Shown here one piece after another: positions 43,344-55,722 of a stretch of 60,000 bases of DNA. The DNA is from Bolinopsis microptera (Eukaryota; Ctenophora; Tentaculata; Lobata; Bolinopsidae). Below the pieces are notes generated by a model, which did no database searches, was not told where the DNA came from, and was given only the letters and a program-made list of their open reading frames with translations. Location of the stretch: contig NC_087072.1 in the NCBI RefSeq assembly GCF_026151205.1, positions 3,679,375-3,739,374 of the forward strand, in the 5' to 3' direction. The position numbers and the translations under genes were made by a program. Within the stretch, counting starts at the first letter, position 1; each line of letters opens with the position of its first letter.

Positions 43344-44856
43344 GTATAACTTGTTATGAACTCACATCACACTTTATTCATTCTTGTTGCCCTATTAATG
43401 GGTAAGTACTTATTTCATCGAACAATTGACAAATGTTTTTAGATTATTTACAGTAATACATTTTCAACTTTGAAGACCCAAAATCGGTAACATAGTGTAA
43501 CTTAATTGGCTGTTTTACTGACAAACTATGGCCCATTAATAGAAATTTAATCTGATGTTGTTTCTTGGTAAGTGTCAAAAATAAATTAAGCAAACTTTGG
43601 TGAGAAATTAGATCTTCAAGCACTGGACTTGTAGTGTTCTTGTTCATTATGTCCTGTACTAGTCTCTTACTCTCTTAGGCTCCAAGGTCCGAGCAAAAAT
43701 GTCCTGTACTAGTTTGACATAATAAGTTTCTGAGTTTTGGTTTGTAAGCACTAATGGACCTCTGGAAACGAGATATGCTTCTTTTTGAAGTGTATTAGTA
43801 TACAACCTATCTAAGTGACTGCATTACAGGGAGACAAGAAAACAACTAATTTTTTTTCAAGAAAACAACAAATTTTTAAATCAATTATAGCAAATTTTAA
43901 ATCAATTATAGCAAATTTTTAAATCAATTATAGCAACAATTTGAAAAACTTTAAAGTTATTCTATTACCAAGGAATATACTACGGGTATGGTGACTGTTG
44001 GCGCTAAATGATTTTCTTATTCATTAGAAAGAAGTGTGATGATTTGAAATGTTCAGCAGACAACAGCTGCTGCATTTTCATTGTTTCATGTTTCAATGTA
44101 CTTATACTTGTTACAATGAGCTTCTACAATCAACTTTAACCCAGTAACATTACGTTTATGCTGTATTTATTTCATGACCATGCCATTTTTCAGACAGGTC
44201 TAGACGTTTATGTATGTGACCCATGTACATGTCAGTGAAGAGTGCAGATTTGTTGATCAGTGTGTAAAGTGGTTTACAGAGATTTTCAGGATTTTGTGTA
44301 TCTGTTGATAACCTCCCATAGGAATTCTTGAAATGGAAAGTGCATGTATTTGAAGGCTAAAAATATTGGGAATGCAAACATACCTGTCCTCTTGAGAGGC
44401 AGTCGAGGCACCTTCAGCACAATTAAGGGGTGGTTCACATATTACGTAAACAACCGAGGGGGGAATGGGGTTTTCCAATGATAAGGCTAGTGTAATTTTT
44501 ACACAATAGCTATTTAGTATTTGTAAAACTGATTATGGAAGGGGGGAGGCAGTGTCGTAACGAAGGGCCCCGCTGGTCAAAGGTCAGCGCTTATGTGTAT
44601 TGCGCTTATGTGTATTGCGCGAGCGATTTTCAATCGCGCCCTGAAAATCGAGTCTAAAAATCCATCTTCTCCTACATTTGTTGAGCAATCACCCTGAAAC
44701 TTTCAGGATATGTTCTAGGGATCATTTAGAAGAGATCTGTCGAGCCGAATTTCGAGATAGGCCTTAAAAACTTTTTTATTTGATTTTGAAAATCTTGGAC
44801 CTGGAAAAATCGTCAAAAAATGAGGTCCAAGATTTTCAAAATGGAATAATAAATGT
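43344..44856. other. Non-coding region with a hairpin and a MITE-end fragment
   Basis: No gene seen. It holds three tandem copies of TTTTAAATCAATTATAGCAA near 43870-43940. It also holds a solitary terminal motif GGTTCACATATTACGTAA at 44430-44450, the same as the ends of the 52422-53659 element, and a perfect 19-bp hairpin at 44784-44841. Confidence 0.55.
44784..44841. repeat. Perfect 19-bp stem hairpin
   Basis: TTTTGAAAATCTTGGACCT at 44784-44802 and its exact complement at 44823-44841 with a 20-nt loop. Confidence 0.8.
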
Positions 44857-47800
44857 AGTTATTCTCCCACTCAGTATTAACTCTCTGTCTTCATCAGTGT
44901 TACTCTATATTTCCCTCATTAGTTACTTTTCCACTCAGTGTTAACTCTCTGTCTTCGTCAGTGTTACTCTACATTTCCCTCATTAGTTACTTTTCCACTC
45001 AGTATTAACTCTGTCTTAATCAGTGTTACTCTATATTTCCCTCATTAGTTACTTTTCCACTCAGTGTTAACTCTCTGTCTTCGTCAGTGTTACTCTACAT
45101 TTCCCTCATTAGTTACTTTTCCACTCAGTATTAACTCTCTGTCTTCGTCAGTGTTACTCTACATTTCCCTCATTAGTTACTTTTCCACTCAGTATTAACT
45201 CTGTCTTCATCAGTGTTACTCTATATTTCCCTCATTAGTTACTTTTCCACTCAGTGTTAACTCTCTGTCTTCGTCAGTGTTACTCTACATTTCCCTCATT
45301 AGTTACTTTTCCACTCAGTATTAACTCTTTGTCTTCGTCAGTGTTACTTTACATTTCCTTCATTAGTTATTCTCCCACTCAGTATTAACTCTCTGTCTTC
45401 GTCAGTGTTACTCTATATTTCCCTCGGTAGCTACTCTCCCAGGAGGTGACCGGGACATGATTTCAGGCCTGACCGGGACCGGACCGGGATACAAAATGTG
45501 ACTTGACCTGGACCGGGACCGGAACCGGGACCGGGATAGCTCAAAATTGCCAATCCCGGTACCGAGATTCCTGGTACCGGGAATTCCGGTAGATTACTGG
45601 TTAATTCATGATCATAATTTATTACTCAAACTTGTTTAGCAATTTTAAACATTGTTGTATTTGGCTCAGAGGATGTTTAAAGATTAAATTCACAATGAAT
45701 GAAAGGAAAAACTTAAAATCACAGTGAATGAAATTATGTAAAAGATCCCGGTCAAAATCCCGGCAAATTTGAGTGATTGACCGGGACCGGGACCGGGACC
45801 AAGAATCCCAAATTAACCGGGACCGGGACCGGGACCGGGATCATAAATAAATAAATCAGCATTTGATCGGGACCGGGACCGGGACCGGGATAGCTCAAAA
45901 TCGCCAATCCCGGTACCGGGATTCCCGGAACCGGGAATCCCGGTCACCTCCTGTACTCTCCCACTCAGTATTAACTCTCTGTCTTCATCAGTGTTACTTT
46001 ACATTTTCCTCAGTAGTTACTCTTCCACTTAGTATTAACTCTCTGTCTTCATCAGTGTTTTTCTACATTTCCCTCAGTAGTTACTCCCTCAGTATTTACT
46101 CTCCCATTCAGTGTTACCCTACGTTTCCCTCAGTAGTTACTCTTCCACTCAGTGTTAACTCTCTATCTTCATCAGTGTTAATCTACATTTCCCTCAGTAG
46201 GTAGTTACTCTCCCATTTTATAGTGGTAACTCTCTGCCTTCATCAGTGTTACCCTACGTTTCCCTCAGTAGTTACTCTTCCACTCAGTGTTAACTCTCTA
46301 TCTTCATCAGTGATACTCTACATTTCCCTCAGTATTTACTCTCCCATTCAGTGTTAACTCTCTGTCTTCATCAGTGTTACTCTGTATTTCCCTCAGATTT
46401 TACTCTCCCATTCAGTGTTAACTCTCTATCTTGATCAGTGATACTCTACATTTCCCTCAGTATTTACTCTCCCATTCAGTGTTAACTCTCTGTCTTCATC
46501 AGTGTTACTTTACATTTTCCTCAGTAGTTACTCTTCCACTTAGTATTAACTCTCTGTCTTCATCAGTGTTTTTCTACATTTCCCTCAGTAGTTACTCTCC
46601 CACTCAGTATTAGCTCTCTGTCTTCATCAGTGTTAATCTACATTTCCCTCAGTAGGTAGTTACTCTCCCATTTTATAGTGGTAACTCTCTGCCTTCATCA
46701 GTGTTACCCTACGTTTCCCTCAGTAGTTACTCTTCCACTCAGTGTTAACTCTCTATCTTCATCAGTGTTAATCTACATTTCCCTCAGTAGGTAGTTACTC
46801 TCCCATTTTATAGTGGTAACTCTCTGCCTTCATCAGTGTTACCCTACGTTTCCCTCAGTAGTTACTCTTCCACTCAGTGTTAACTCTCTATCTTCATCAG
46901 TGATACTCTACATTTCCCTCAGTATTTACTCTCCCATTCAGTGTTAACTCTCTGTCTTCATCAGTGTTACTCTGTATTTCCCTCAGATTTTACTCTCCCA
47001 TTCAGTGTTAACTCTCTGTCTTCGTCAGTGTTAATCTACATTTCCCTCAGTAGGTAGTTACTCTCCCATTTTATAGTGGTAACTCTCTGCCTTCATCAGT
47101 GTTACCCTACGTTTCCCTCAGTAGTTACTCTTCCACTCAGTGTTAACTCTCTATCTTCATCAGTGATACTCTACATTTCCCTCAGTATTTACTCTCCCAT
47201 TCAGTGTTAACTCTCTGTCTTCATCAGTGTTACTCTGTATTTCCCTCAGATTTTACTCTCCCATTCAGTGTTAACTCTCTATCTTGATCAGTGATACTCT
47301 ACATTTCCCTCAGTATTTACTCTCCCATTCAGTGTTAACTCTCTGTCTTCATCAGTGTTACTTTACATTTTCCTCAGTAGTTACTCTTCCACTTAGTATT
47401 AACTCTCTGTCTTCATCAGTGTTTTTCTACATTTCCCTCAGTAGTTACTCTCCCACTCAGTATTAGCTCTCTGTCTTCATCAGTGTTAATCTACATTTCC
47501 CTCAGTAGGTAGTTACTCTCCCATTTTATAGTGGTAACTCTCTGCCTTCATCAGTGTTACCCTACGTTTCCCTCAGTAGTTACTCTTCCACTCAGTGTTA
47601 ACTCTCTATCTTCATCAGTGTTAATCTACATTTCCCTCAGTAGGTAGTTACTCTCCCATTTTATAGTGGTAACTCTCTGCCTTCATCAGTGTTACCCTAC
47701 GTTTCCCTCAGTAGTTACTCTTCCACTCAGTGTTAACTCTCTATCTTCATCAGTGATACTCTACATTTCCCTCAGTATTTACTCTCCCATTCAGTGTTAA

Positions 47801-48290
47801 CTCTCTGTCTTCATCAGTGTTACTCTGTATTTCCCTCAGATTTTACTCTCCCATTCAGTGTTAACTCTCTGTCTTCGTCAGTGTTACTCTACATTTCCCT
47901 CAGTAGTCAGTAGTTATTCTCCCACTCAGTATTAACTCTCTGTCTTCATCAGTGTTACTCTAGACATTTCCCTCAGTAATTATTCTCCCACTCAGTATTA
48001 ACTCTCTGTCTTCATCAGATCAGTGTTACTCTACATTCCTCTCAGTAATTATTCTCCCACTCAGTCTTAACTCTCTATCTTCATCAGTGTTACTCTATAT
48101 TTCCCTCAGTATTTACTCTCCCATTCAATGTTAACTCTCTGTCTTCATCAGTGTTACTCTATATTTCCCTCAGTTTTTACTCTCCCACTCAGTATTAACT
48201 CTCTGTCTTCATCAGTGTTACTCTACATTTCCCTCAGTAGTTACTATCCCACTCAGTGTTAACTCTCTTTCTCAGTTTTTCAGCTCCGTC
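44857..48290. repeat. ~65-bp satellite array with higher-order repeats
   Basis: Dozens of copies of a pyrimidine-rich unit reading CACTCAGTATTAACTCTCTG then TCTTCATCAGTGTTACTCTA then CATTTCCCTCAGTAGTTACT. From about 46190 variants alternate in a fixed order: a segment at 46431-46613 recurs at 47284-47466, so the higher-order period is 853 bp. Two mobile elements have landed in or at the edge of the array (45440-45953 and 48306-49072). Confidence 0.92.
45440..45953. mobile_element. hAT-like non-autonomous element (514 bp) in the satellite
   Basis: Terminal inverted repeats CAGGAGGTGACCGGGA and TCCCGGTCACCTCCTG bound a GGGACC/CCGGGA-rich body. The 8-bp TACTCTCC occurs on both sides (45432-45439 and 45954-45961), as an hAT target duplication should. 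The CAGG...CCTG ends plus the 8-bp duplication support the hAT class; the interior is made of short GACCGG repeats and has no coding frame. Confidence 0.75.
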
Positions 48291-48305
48291 GTAGTGTTTA
48301 ATGTA

Positions 48306-49072
48306 CAGGGTGGGCCAAAAGTCAGTACCCATACGTTGGGTCTTATACCTCCACCGTATTTTATATTTGAGAGTTGTTGCTTTGCAGATGGCATACTGTA
48401 CCTACTTGTTCGAGGATTCCGTCGCCAAAATTTGAAAATTCGAATATTTTAGACCACGCCCATTCAATATTAAAACACCTATATTGTTCACTCTGAACAT
48501 GTTGGACGCTTAATTTTTTCTGAAACGGTAGATTATTACATTTTGCATCTGATCTGAAAAAATGATGTGAAACGGATTAGAAATGACGAAGTTATCAAGC
48601 GATTTGTGTATCTCGTTAGCAAAATTGATTGGGTGATTATGTGACACCGTGACACGACACCTTAATTGAGCAGCCTTAAAGATTCCCATAATGTTTAACG
48701 GGGTAGTTAACGGGGTCACCTTATCACGTGATTAGGTAAGCCAATCACCTGATAACATGTAATGAATAAACTCGTTATGCTTCGTATCTCGGTCATCTGA
48801 GAAGCAATATCTCTAATTTTTTCAGTACAAACGTAATTTGAATGGCCAAACACAATTCAATAAAATTTAGCTCGATCCGACTATCTAAATTATCAAATAA
48901 ATGCGAAAATGAATCTTCATTTGAAAAAAATGAACTCGAATATTTTTCGATTTGACAAATTCCTCGAACCAGTGGTGGTACTAAGCTATACCAGAAAGAA
49001 TTATTTCAATTGGGCAGTCAGTGACTGATTTATAAAGGCCAACGTTTGGGTACTGACTTTTGGCCCTCCCTG
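48306..49072. mobile_element. Tc1/mariner-like MITE (767 bp)
   Basis: Ends CAGGGTGGGCCAAAAGTCAG and CTGACTTTTGGCCCTCCCTG are near-complementary and flanked by TA on both sides (48304-48305, 49073-49074). No transposase frame. A second copy starts at 59916, diverged at the position after CAGT. Confidence 0.82.
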
Positions 49073-49174
49073 TATATTTCAGTATTTACTCTCCGTTCAT
49101 CTCAGCTTTTACCATCTTTCTCTGTGTTCACTCACTTTCTCAGTGTTACAGTGAGAAGGAGACCAATAACTATC

Positions 49175-51163
49175 GGGGGGTGACATGTCTCCAATGTCTC
49201 CCGCACCTTATCTTTTCGAAAAAGACAAAGACATTGGACACATTGGAGACACAGCTTTTGGAGACATTGGAGACATTGGGGACATTGGAGACACAGCTTT
49301 TGGAGACATTGGAATTGGGGACATTGGAGACATTGGAGACATTGGGGACATTAGGGACATAAAATGGATATTAGGGGCATTGGAGACATTAGAGACACAG
49401 CTTTTGGAGACTCCTCCTCTTCCTCCTCCTCCTCCTCCTCCTCCTCCTCCTCCTCCTCCTCCTCCTCCTCCTCCTCCTCCTCTTCCACGTCTTCCTCAGT
49501 CCTCCTCAGTCGTTCTCCTCCTCCTGAGTCCTCCTCCTGGGTCCTCCTCCTGGGTCCTCCTCCTCCTGGGTCCTCCTCCTCTTCATCCTCCTCCTCTTCC
49601 TCCACAATCATCAGTCCTCCTCCTCAGTCCTCCTCCTCATCCTTCTCGTCAGTCCTCCTCCTCCTCAGTCCTCCCCAAGTCCCCCTCCTCCTCAGGGGGG
49701 AGCCAAGTGGATATTTGTAGATATTTGTAGATTAATGTAGAATGGATAATCCACGAAAAAAGTGGATGACATTCTACAAATTTATACATTTATCTCCAAA
49801 AATTCAGTCGAATTTCTGGGCACATATTTGAGATTAAATTTTTTGTAGATAAATGTAGATATTTGTAGATTATTGTCAATGGATAATTCACGAAAATTCT
49901 ACAAATTCTACAAATTTATACATTTATCTCCAAAAATTCAGTAGAATTTCTGGGCACATATTTGAGATATACATTTTTTGTAGATAAATGTAGACATTTG
50001 TAGATTATTGTAATGGATAATTCACGAAAAAAATGGATGACATTATCCAAATATCCACTTGGCTCCCCCCTCCTCAGTCCTCCCCCAGTCCCCCTCCTCC
50101 TCCTATTCAGTCCTCCTCCTCCTCCTCCTCAGTTCTCCTGAGTCCTCCTCCTTCTCAGTCCTTCTCCTGAGTCCTCTTCCTGAGTCCTTCTCCTGAGTCC
50201 TCCTCCTCCTAGGTCCTCCTCCTCCTCCTCCTCCTCAGTCCTTCTCCTCCTCCTCCTCCTCCCTACTAGGAGGAGGAGGACCCAGGAGGAGGACTCAGGA
50301 GGAGGAGGAGAAGAACTCAGGAAGAGGACTGAGGAGGAATGAGAGGGAGGACTGAGGAGTACTGAGGAGGATGGCTGAGGAGGATGGCTGAGGAGGATGG
50401 CTGAGGAGGATGACTGAGGAGGATGACTGAGGAGGATGACTGAGGAGGAGGAGGAGGAGGAGAAGGACTGAGGAAGAGAAGGAGAAGGTGGAGGAACTAG
50501 GAGGAGGAGGACCCAGGAGGAGGACTCAGGAGGAAGAGGAGGAGGACTCAGGAGGAGGACTTAGGAGGAATGAGAAGGAGGACTGAGTCCTCCTCCTGGG
50601 TCCTCATCCTCCTAGGTCCTCCTCTTTCTCCTTCTCCTCAGTCCTTCTTCTCCTCCTCCTCCCTCTCAGTCATCCTCCTCAGTCATCCTCCTCAGCCATC
50701 CTCCTCAGTAGTCCTCTTCCTGAGTCCTCCTCCTCCTCCTCCTGAGTCCTCCTCCTGGGTCCTCCTCCTCCTGGGTCCTCCTCCTCCTAGGTCCTCCTCC
50801 TTCTCCTCCTCAGTCCTTCTCCTCCTCCTCCTCAGTCATCCTCCTCAGTCATCCTCCTCAGCCATCCTCCTCAGCCATCCTCCTCAGCCATCCTCCTCAG
50901 TACTCCTCAGTCCTCCTCCTTCTCAGTCCTCCTCAGTCCTCTTCCTGAGTCCTCATCCTCCTCCTCCTCCTTCTCCAATCATACATCTACGTCTCCAGTG
51001 TCTCCAATGTCTCAAAAAGCTTTGTCTCCAATGTCTCCAATGTCTCCAATGTCTCCAAAAGCTGTGTCTCCAATGTCTCCAATGTCTCCAAGACATGTCT
51101 CTGCACCCTATCTTTTCAAAAAAGACAAGAGACATTGGAGACATGTCACCCCCCCCCCCCCCC
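49175..51163. mobile_element. Foldback element filled with CCT/GGA microsatellite (~2 kb)
   Basis: Arms GGGGGGTGACATGTCTCC... (49175-49200) and the exact complement (51129-51154) plus a poly-C end; ACTATC precedes (49169-49174) and follows (51164-51169) as a target duplication. Inside, GACATTGGA repeats at 49233-49400 mirror TCTCCAATG repeats at 50990-51090. The middle is (CCT)n-like to 50270, flips to (GGA)n-like at 50270-50590 and back. Long 'proteins' of Pro/Ser/Glu read from this region are repeat translations. Confidence 0.75.
49696..50069. mobile_element. Small MITE (374 bp) nested in the CCT repeat
   Basis: Inverted ends GGGGGAGCCAAGTGGATATT and its complement; CTCCTCAG on both sides (49688-49695, 50070-50077). 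The 8-bp duplication fits hAT, but that word is common in the surrounding repeat. Internal GTAGATAAATGTAGA and ATTCACGAAAAAA blocks are repeated in both orientations. Confidence 0.65.
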
Positions 51164-51169
51164 ACTATC

Positions 51170-52421
51170 ATGGATTACCGAATGGGACAAAAGGAAAGTT
51201 AACACCAAAAGACTAATAAAGTACTGGGTCTGACAGTAAAAAAAGTTATTATTGAATAATTTTGCTGTCAACATTTTTTCTCTTATCTTGAAACAGTGAA
51301 ACAAATTTTTTTTAGTGAAACAAATTTAAAATTGTATCCTTTATTTTACAATCATAATATAATAATATTTATAAGCCTCCGTTTTGAAAGTTTTAAATTT
51401 CAATATATCCGCATTTCTATTTATAGTTCAATTCTATGTATAATTCAATAACTGGCCGTCAAAGCCTCGCATTCATGAAGACAGGATTAACTTGTTTATA
51501 GTTATACGACAAAGTAAATCTAAAACTATCCATGGTTTTTAAAATAAATTATAATTTTACCTAAATCCAAAGCCTGCTTTATAAAATTTACTTTAAGATC
51601 ATAATATATTGTCAATTCTAAATATATTTACAATGCAACATTTAATAACGGAGTAGTTCGCTGTTTATTAGTCTCATGATTGAAATACTGATATCTGGAT
51701 ATTATCCGGTTGGAAGAGACAAGGACAAGTGAAACAAGGAAGTTAGGAGTAAGGGCAAATTTTCGGCGTCAACGCCATCTTCAGGCTCAAATTATTTGTT
51801 ATATAGTAGTGTTGAAAGTATTTTAATACTTTCAACACTACTATATAACAAATAATTTGAGCCTGAAGTATTTTAATACTTTCAACACTACTATATAACA
51901 AATAATTTGTTTCACTTGTCCTTGTCTCTTCCAACCGGATAATAGTAGTAATGCAACATTTCATTAATCTATAAATAATAACAAGCATACTCCAGCCCCT
52001 ACACGCGTGCATCCATTCTTATGCGGCGCCGCTCAAGCCACGCACGCACGTATTATTTTATACTTTTTGCTTTCTAATAAATATCGCGTCAATGTGTACG
52101 TCTAAATGTTCATGTTTTGTGTAAACTGAATCCAATTGAGACTAATGACAAGGATAAGGACCCAAGTGCCTGTACGGCTTTTTTGGACCCCTGTGGACCA
52201 CTACTCTTGAAATCGCTCAACAACATTGAACATTTATAACTGTTATATAATATTATATAACGTCATTTGACAATTATTATCATTAATCTACAATCTAACT
52301 GTCTTACTGAGGGGGAGGAGTAAACGCTTCACATTAAAATACTTACATCATACAAAATCTAAAACCATCAACACGGTTAGTTAATATCATGGACAATTTG
52401 GTATAAATCTATTTCGTAGTA
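51170..52421. other. Non-coding spacer with a nested palindrome
   Basis: AT-rich DNA with no gene. It contains the palindrome at 51703-51941, described separately. Confidence 0.5.
51703..51941. repeat. Nested palindromes
   Basis: Outer arms of 34 bp (51703-51736 TATCCGGTTGGAAGAGACAA... and 51908-51941) are exact complements. Inside, 51782-51865 is an 84-bp palindrome (about 41-bp arms, 2-nt centre, GAAAGTATTTTAATACTTTC). One of its arms is repeated directly after it (51867-51907). The phrase GGCGTCAACGCCATCTTCAG between them recalls ends of Penelope-like elements, from memory only. Confidence 0.8.
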
Positions 52422-53659
52422 AGGGGTCGTTCACATATTACGTAATCAATATTTTAGCAATTTTTACCCCCCTCCCCCCTTCCGTAATCAACCGTAATCA
52501 AGACCCAACCCCCCACATCCAGAAACACGCCATCTTGCCAGGCAGCCTGGGAGGAAATAAGAGGAAATAGAGGAAATTTTTGAGAAAAAGAGGAAATTTT
52601 TGAGAAGTTACTCCTAAATTTCAAAATATTTTTTGGAATAAAGACAAATTAATTGAGGAAATTTTCGATTGTATAAAAATCAAAGAGGAACATCCTGTCA
52701 GTTTTGGAACACAGTGAAATATTCTGATTGGAGGATGCAGATTGCTGTTGTGAAGTTACCAAATTTACGTGAGTACTTGATTCTTTTCAATCCCAGTTTA
52801 TTGCTGTCCTACAAATTTCTTGAATGCCAAATGTCGTCTAAAACACCCTATTTTGCAAAAAAATTGACCCCGAAGGGGGCTGCGCCCCCAGACCCCTGCC
52901 ACAGCTTGCTCGCTTCGCTCGCTGCGCAGCTGGATTGGACGAGTCGGCTCGCTTCACTCGCCCAACAGCCCCCCCCCCCCAAAGAAAAAACCTGACTACG
53001 TCCCTGGTCGTGAATTGGTCCAGTGTTCAAATGTAAATATTTGCGAAACGAGCAGGCCACAGAAAAAAAGGCAAACTTGCGAGCTGGCCACAGAATTTAG
53101 AAAAAACGCATCTGGGAGGAAATATAAAACTTTCTGGATGTGGGCCCAACCCCCCCCCCCCCCCCTCCTGACAGCAATATTACGTAATCATGGCCTGACC
53201 CCCCCCCCCCCGCCCCCCCCCCCCCCCCCCCCCCCCCCCCCGCCCCCCCCCCCCCCCCCCCCCCCCCCCCGGCCCCCCCCCCCCCCCCCCCCCCCATTGA
53301 CTTTTTTCCTACTCCTAGAAAACACTTTTCTCTACGTTTCATGCTACCCTGATCATGCTATCATGATGAGCTGAAATCATTGTTATGATATCCGGCCAAG
53401 CACCTTCTAAACTACTTACTATTATAGCCGGATATCCGATCAATTTCTAAATTTTATCACTATCAGATTGAAATTGAGTGGAATTTGAATTAAAATATTG
53501 TCAAATTGTTATTATTCTAGAGGGTAAAAAAGAAAATTTTGATTACGTAATCAACGACCGAAACCCGCCCCCCCCCCCCCCCCCCCCCGTAATCAACCGT
53601 AAGCATTTGGAAACCCCCCCTCCCCCCTCGGCTGATTACGTAATATGTGAACGACCCCT
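52422..53659. mobile_element. MITE-like element with AGGGGTCGTTCACATATTAC ends (1.24 kb)
   Basis: Terminal inverted repeats of about 27 bp (52422-52448 and 53633-53659), then CCCCCC...GTAATCAACCGTAA subterminal blocks at both ends. TA lies at both borders. The interior contains a CCCCGAAGGGGGCTGCGCCC stretch at 52868 and a poly-C tract of more than 100 bp at 53191-53295. Isolated end fragments of the same family are at 44430. No coding frame. Confidence 0.75.
53191..53295. repeat. Poly-C tract
   Basis: About 100 bp of nearly pure C with a few G. It gives spurious Pro/Gly frames and is a likely site of assembly error. Confidence 0.9.
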
Positions 53660-54756
53660 AATATCTAGTCACATTTTCTTTATCTTAATACTATAATAAA
53701 GTACAGTAGGAAACATGTTTCGAGAAAGAAAGGTTGGTCCGATTATTAACAAAAGTAATCAAAAGTCCATCAGGGACTCTGTGGAGTCGAAAAAGGTACA
53801 CGGCCGCTGTCTGGTGCTGCTAGGTATTTGTTAATCAAGATGTTTTATTGTATTGGTTTTTGATGATTCTATTGTTCATGACTAATCAAGTTCTAAGTGG
53901 AGGTATAAAGTGACTGTCTGCTGCTTAAGATACTTCGTCATCTCATGTCCAGTATAATTATTAAGATACAATACAGTTTCAGTAGTTAAGTTGACCCATA
54001 CAGTTAAGTCTGTCATAATTCACAATTGTTTAGACGTCTGTCAGTTTTCAAGTAGAGTTAGTGGGCAATCAAGTCGTTCTGTGTTCATTCGCTGAGATAG
54101 TGGTAAGCAAGATAAGTTGTTACGCGCGCGCGTTGATCTTTGTCGACAGCTGTTCCACATGTAGGATGATTGGTAGATGAATTGTGAGGATGGTTGTGAT
54201 GTGATGAAATAATTTTTTTTTTAATAAAATTATTCAAACAATATACACATAATAATATAGCAATGACCCTATATAAAATCAATCCTTTAAGAATTCAAAA
54301 AATTCCCTTAACAATTAAAAATTACCCTTGGCCTTGTGGCTCCAAGTTAAGATCTAGACTGTTTATATCAACAATGTTTTTTCTCGCACCTCTGTCTCCA
54401 CGGAGAGAAATCACTGTTGTTCTGAGAATTTCAAAGCGAAGGCGCTTTCATATGTGATGAAATAATCCTCTCGTGATCGTGTTATTAATTTTGAATAGTT
54501 CTAAGAGACAAGTGTACTTATACAGGTTGTGAACAGTTAACAATTTCTAATTTTTTAAAAAGGGCTTAGAGTGTTCTTTTTTGTAAAAGTCCACTCCTAG
54601 TCTTTGCTCATCAAATGGTCGAGTCCGGGCACAAGTTCTAAATTTTTCTAAGTAAGCTTCTCTATCCCCAAATAGAATTCTTATACACTTTTTCTGTGTT
54701 TCTGTGTTTTAAAGAGAGGTTCGAGTCGGTTGTTGCTAATACCACCCCATATTGAT

Positions 54757-54870
54757 TGACGATGTCAATCCGTCGAGATTGTTGCTCTGCGAAGCAGAGC
54801 AACGATCGACGATGCGAAGCAAGAATGCTAGTTTGCGCGGCGCGTCAAAGCGGCGAAGTCCTCCAACACC
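54757..54870. repeat. GC-rich dispersed repeat, copy 1
   Basis: Shares GATGTCAATCCGTCGA, GATGCGAAGCAAGAATGC and AAGCGGCGAAGTCCTCCAAC with 55616-55722 in the same orientation, spacing 859 bp. Confidence 0.75.
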
Positions 54871-55615
54871 CCATACAGATATTCCAATTTTTTTTCCCAA
54901 AAATTTTTGGAAACCAAAATTATAAAGTTGGCCCTTTTTGGCCCCATGCCCAGATTTCATGGGGGCGATGCCCCCTGCCCCCTGCTTTCTACACCCCTGG
55001 GTAAATAGGAGTGTGATAACTATTGTTATTGCCCTGGTCCATCCTTGTATCACGTTGCGACCCCCACGGTCGTTTCATTGCTCTAACCAGAGCCCTCTCG
55101 CTTGCAGTAGCGCGCGACCGCAGTACGCGTAGACACATGGCTATGTGAAGTCGTTTCACGATACAGGGGGAGCCGCGCACTCGTGCGCGGCGGGTCATAC
55201 AACGTATGACAAGTCCATCCTTATCTTTTAAAATTGTTATAGGTCGCTGAAATGTTGCTAATAATTTTAAATTGGTCAAATAAGCTCAGTGAAGCTCACA
55301 CAAAACTTGCCACAAAGGTTTGACTACTTGTTATCGACATTCTGTAAAATTTTGAAATCATTTATCAGAACATAATCTATGCCACTTTCTGCTTTCTGTT
55401 TTAACAAAAATTTCGCCGCGGTAACACCACGCACGATCAAATTTCCCTACTGCCTACAATGCAATCGTTTTACTTTATTGTATCCCAGAGTGGTGTTTGG
55501 CGCACGTGATGATTGTTTACATTATGTTAGTTAACGGGTAATACTCGTTACTGGGCCGCGCTCAGCCTGTCATACCGCCGAATCTCTATTCATATGTTTA
55601 TGAACATGATAGCTT

Positions 55616-55722
55616 GATTGACGATGTCAATCCGTCGAAATTGTTGCATTCGATGCGAAGCAAGAATGCGAAGCACGGATGCTAGTTCGCGCTGCGCGTC
55701 GAAGCGGCGAAGTCCTCCAACA
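55616..55722. repeat. GC-rich dispersed repeat, copy 2
   Basis: Second copy of the 54757-54870 block, about 107 bp. Confidence 0.75.

Noticed and set aside
45863-47466. Frames of 60-113 codons rich in Ser/Leu/Tyr
   Set aside because: They are read through the 65-bp satellite; two identical 60-codon frames reflect the 853-bp period.
49060-51216. Pro/Ser- and Glu-rich frames of 70-210 codons
   Set aside because: Translations of CCT/GGA and TCTCCAATG repeats inside a foldback element, present on both strands.
53015-53374. Poly-Pro and poly-Gly frames
   Set aside because: Arise from the poly-C tract of a MITE; not a gene.
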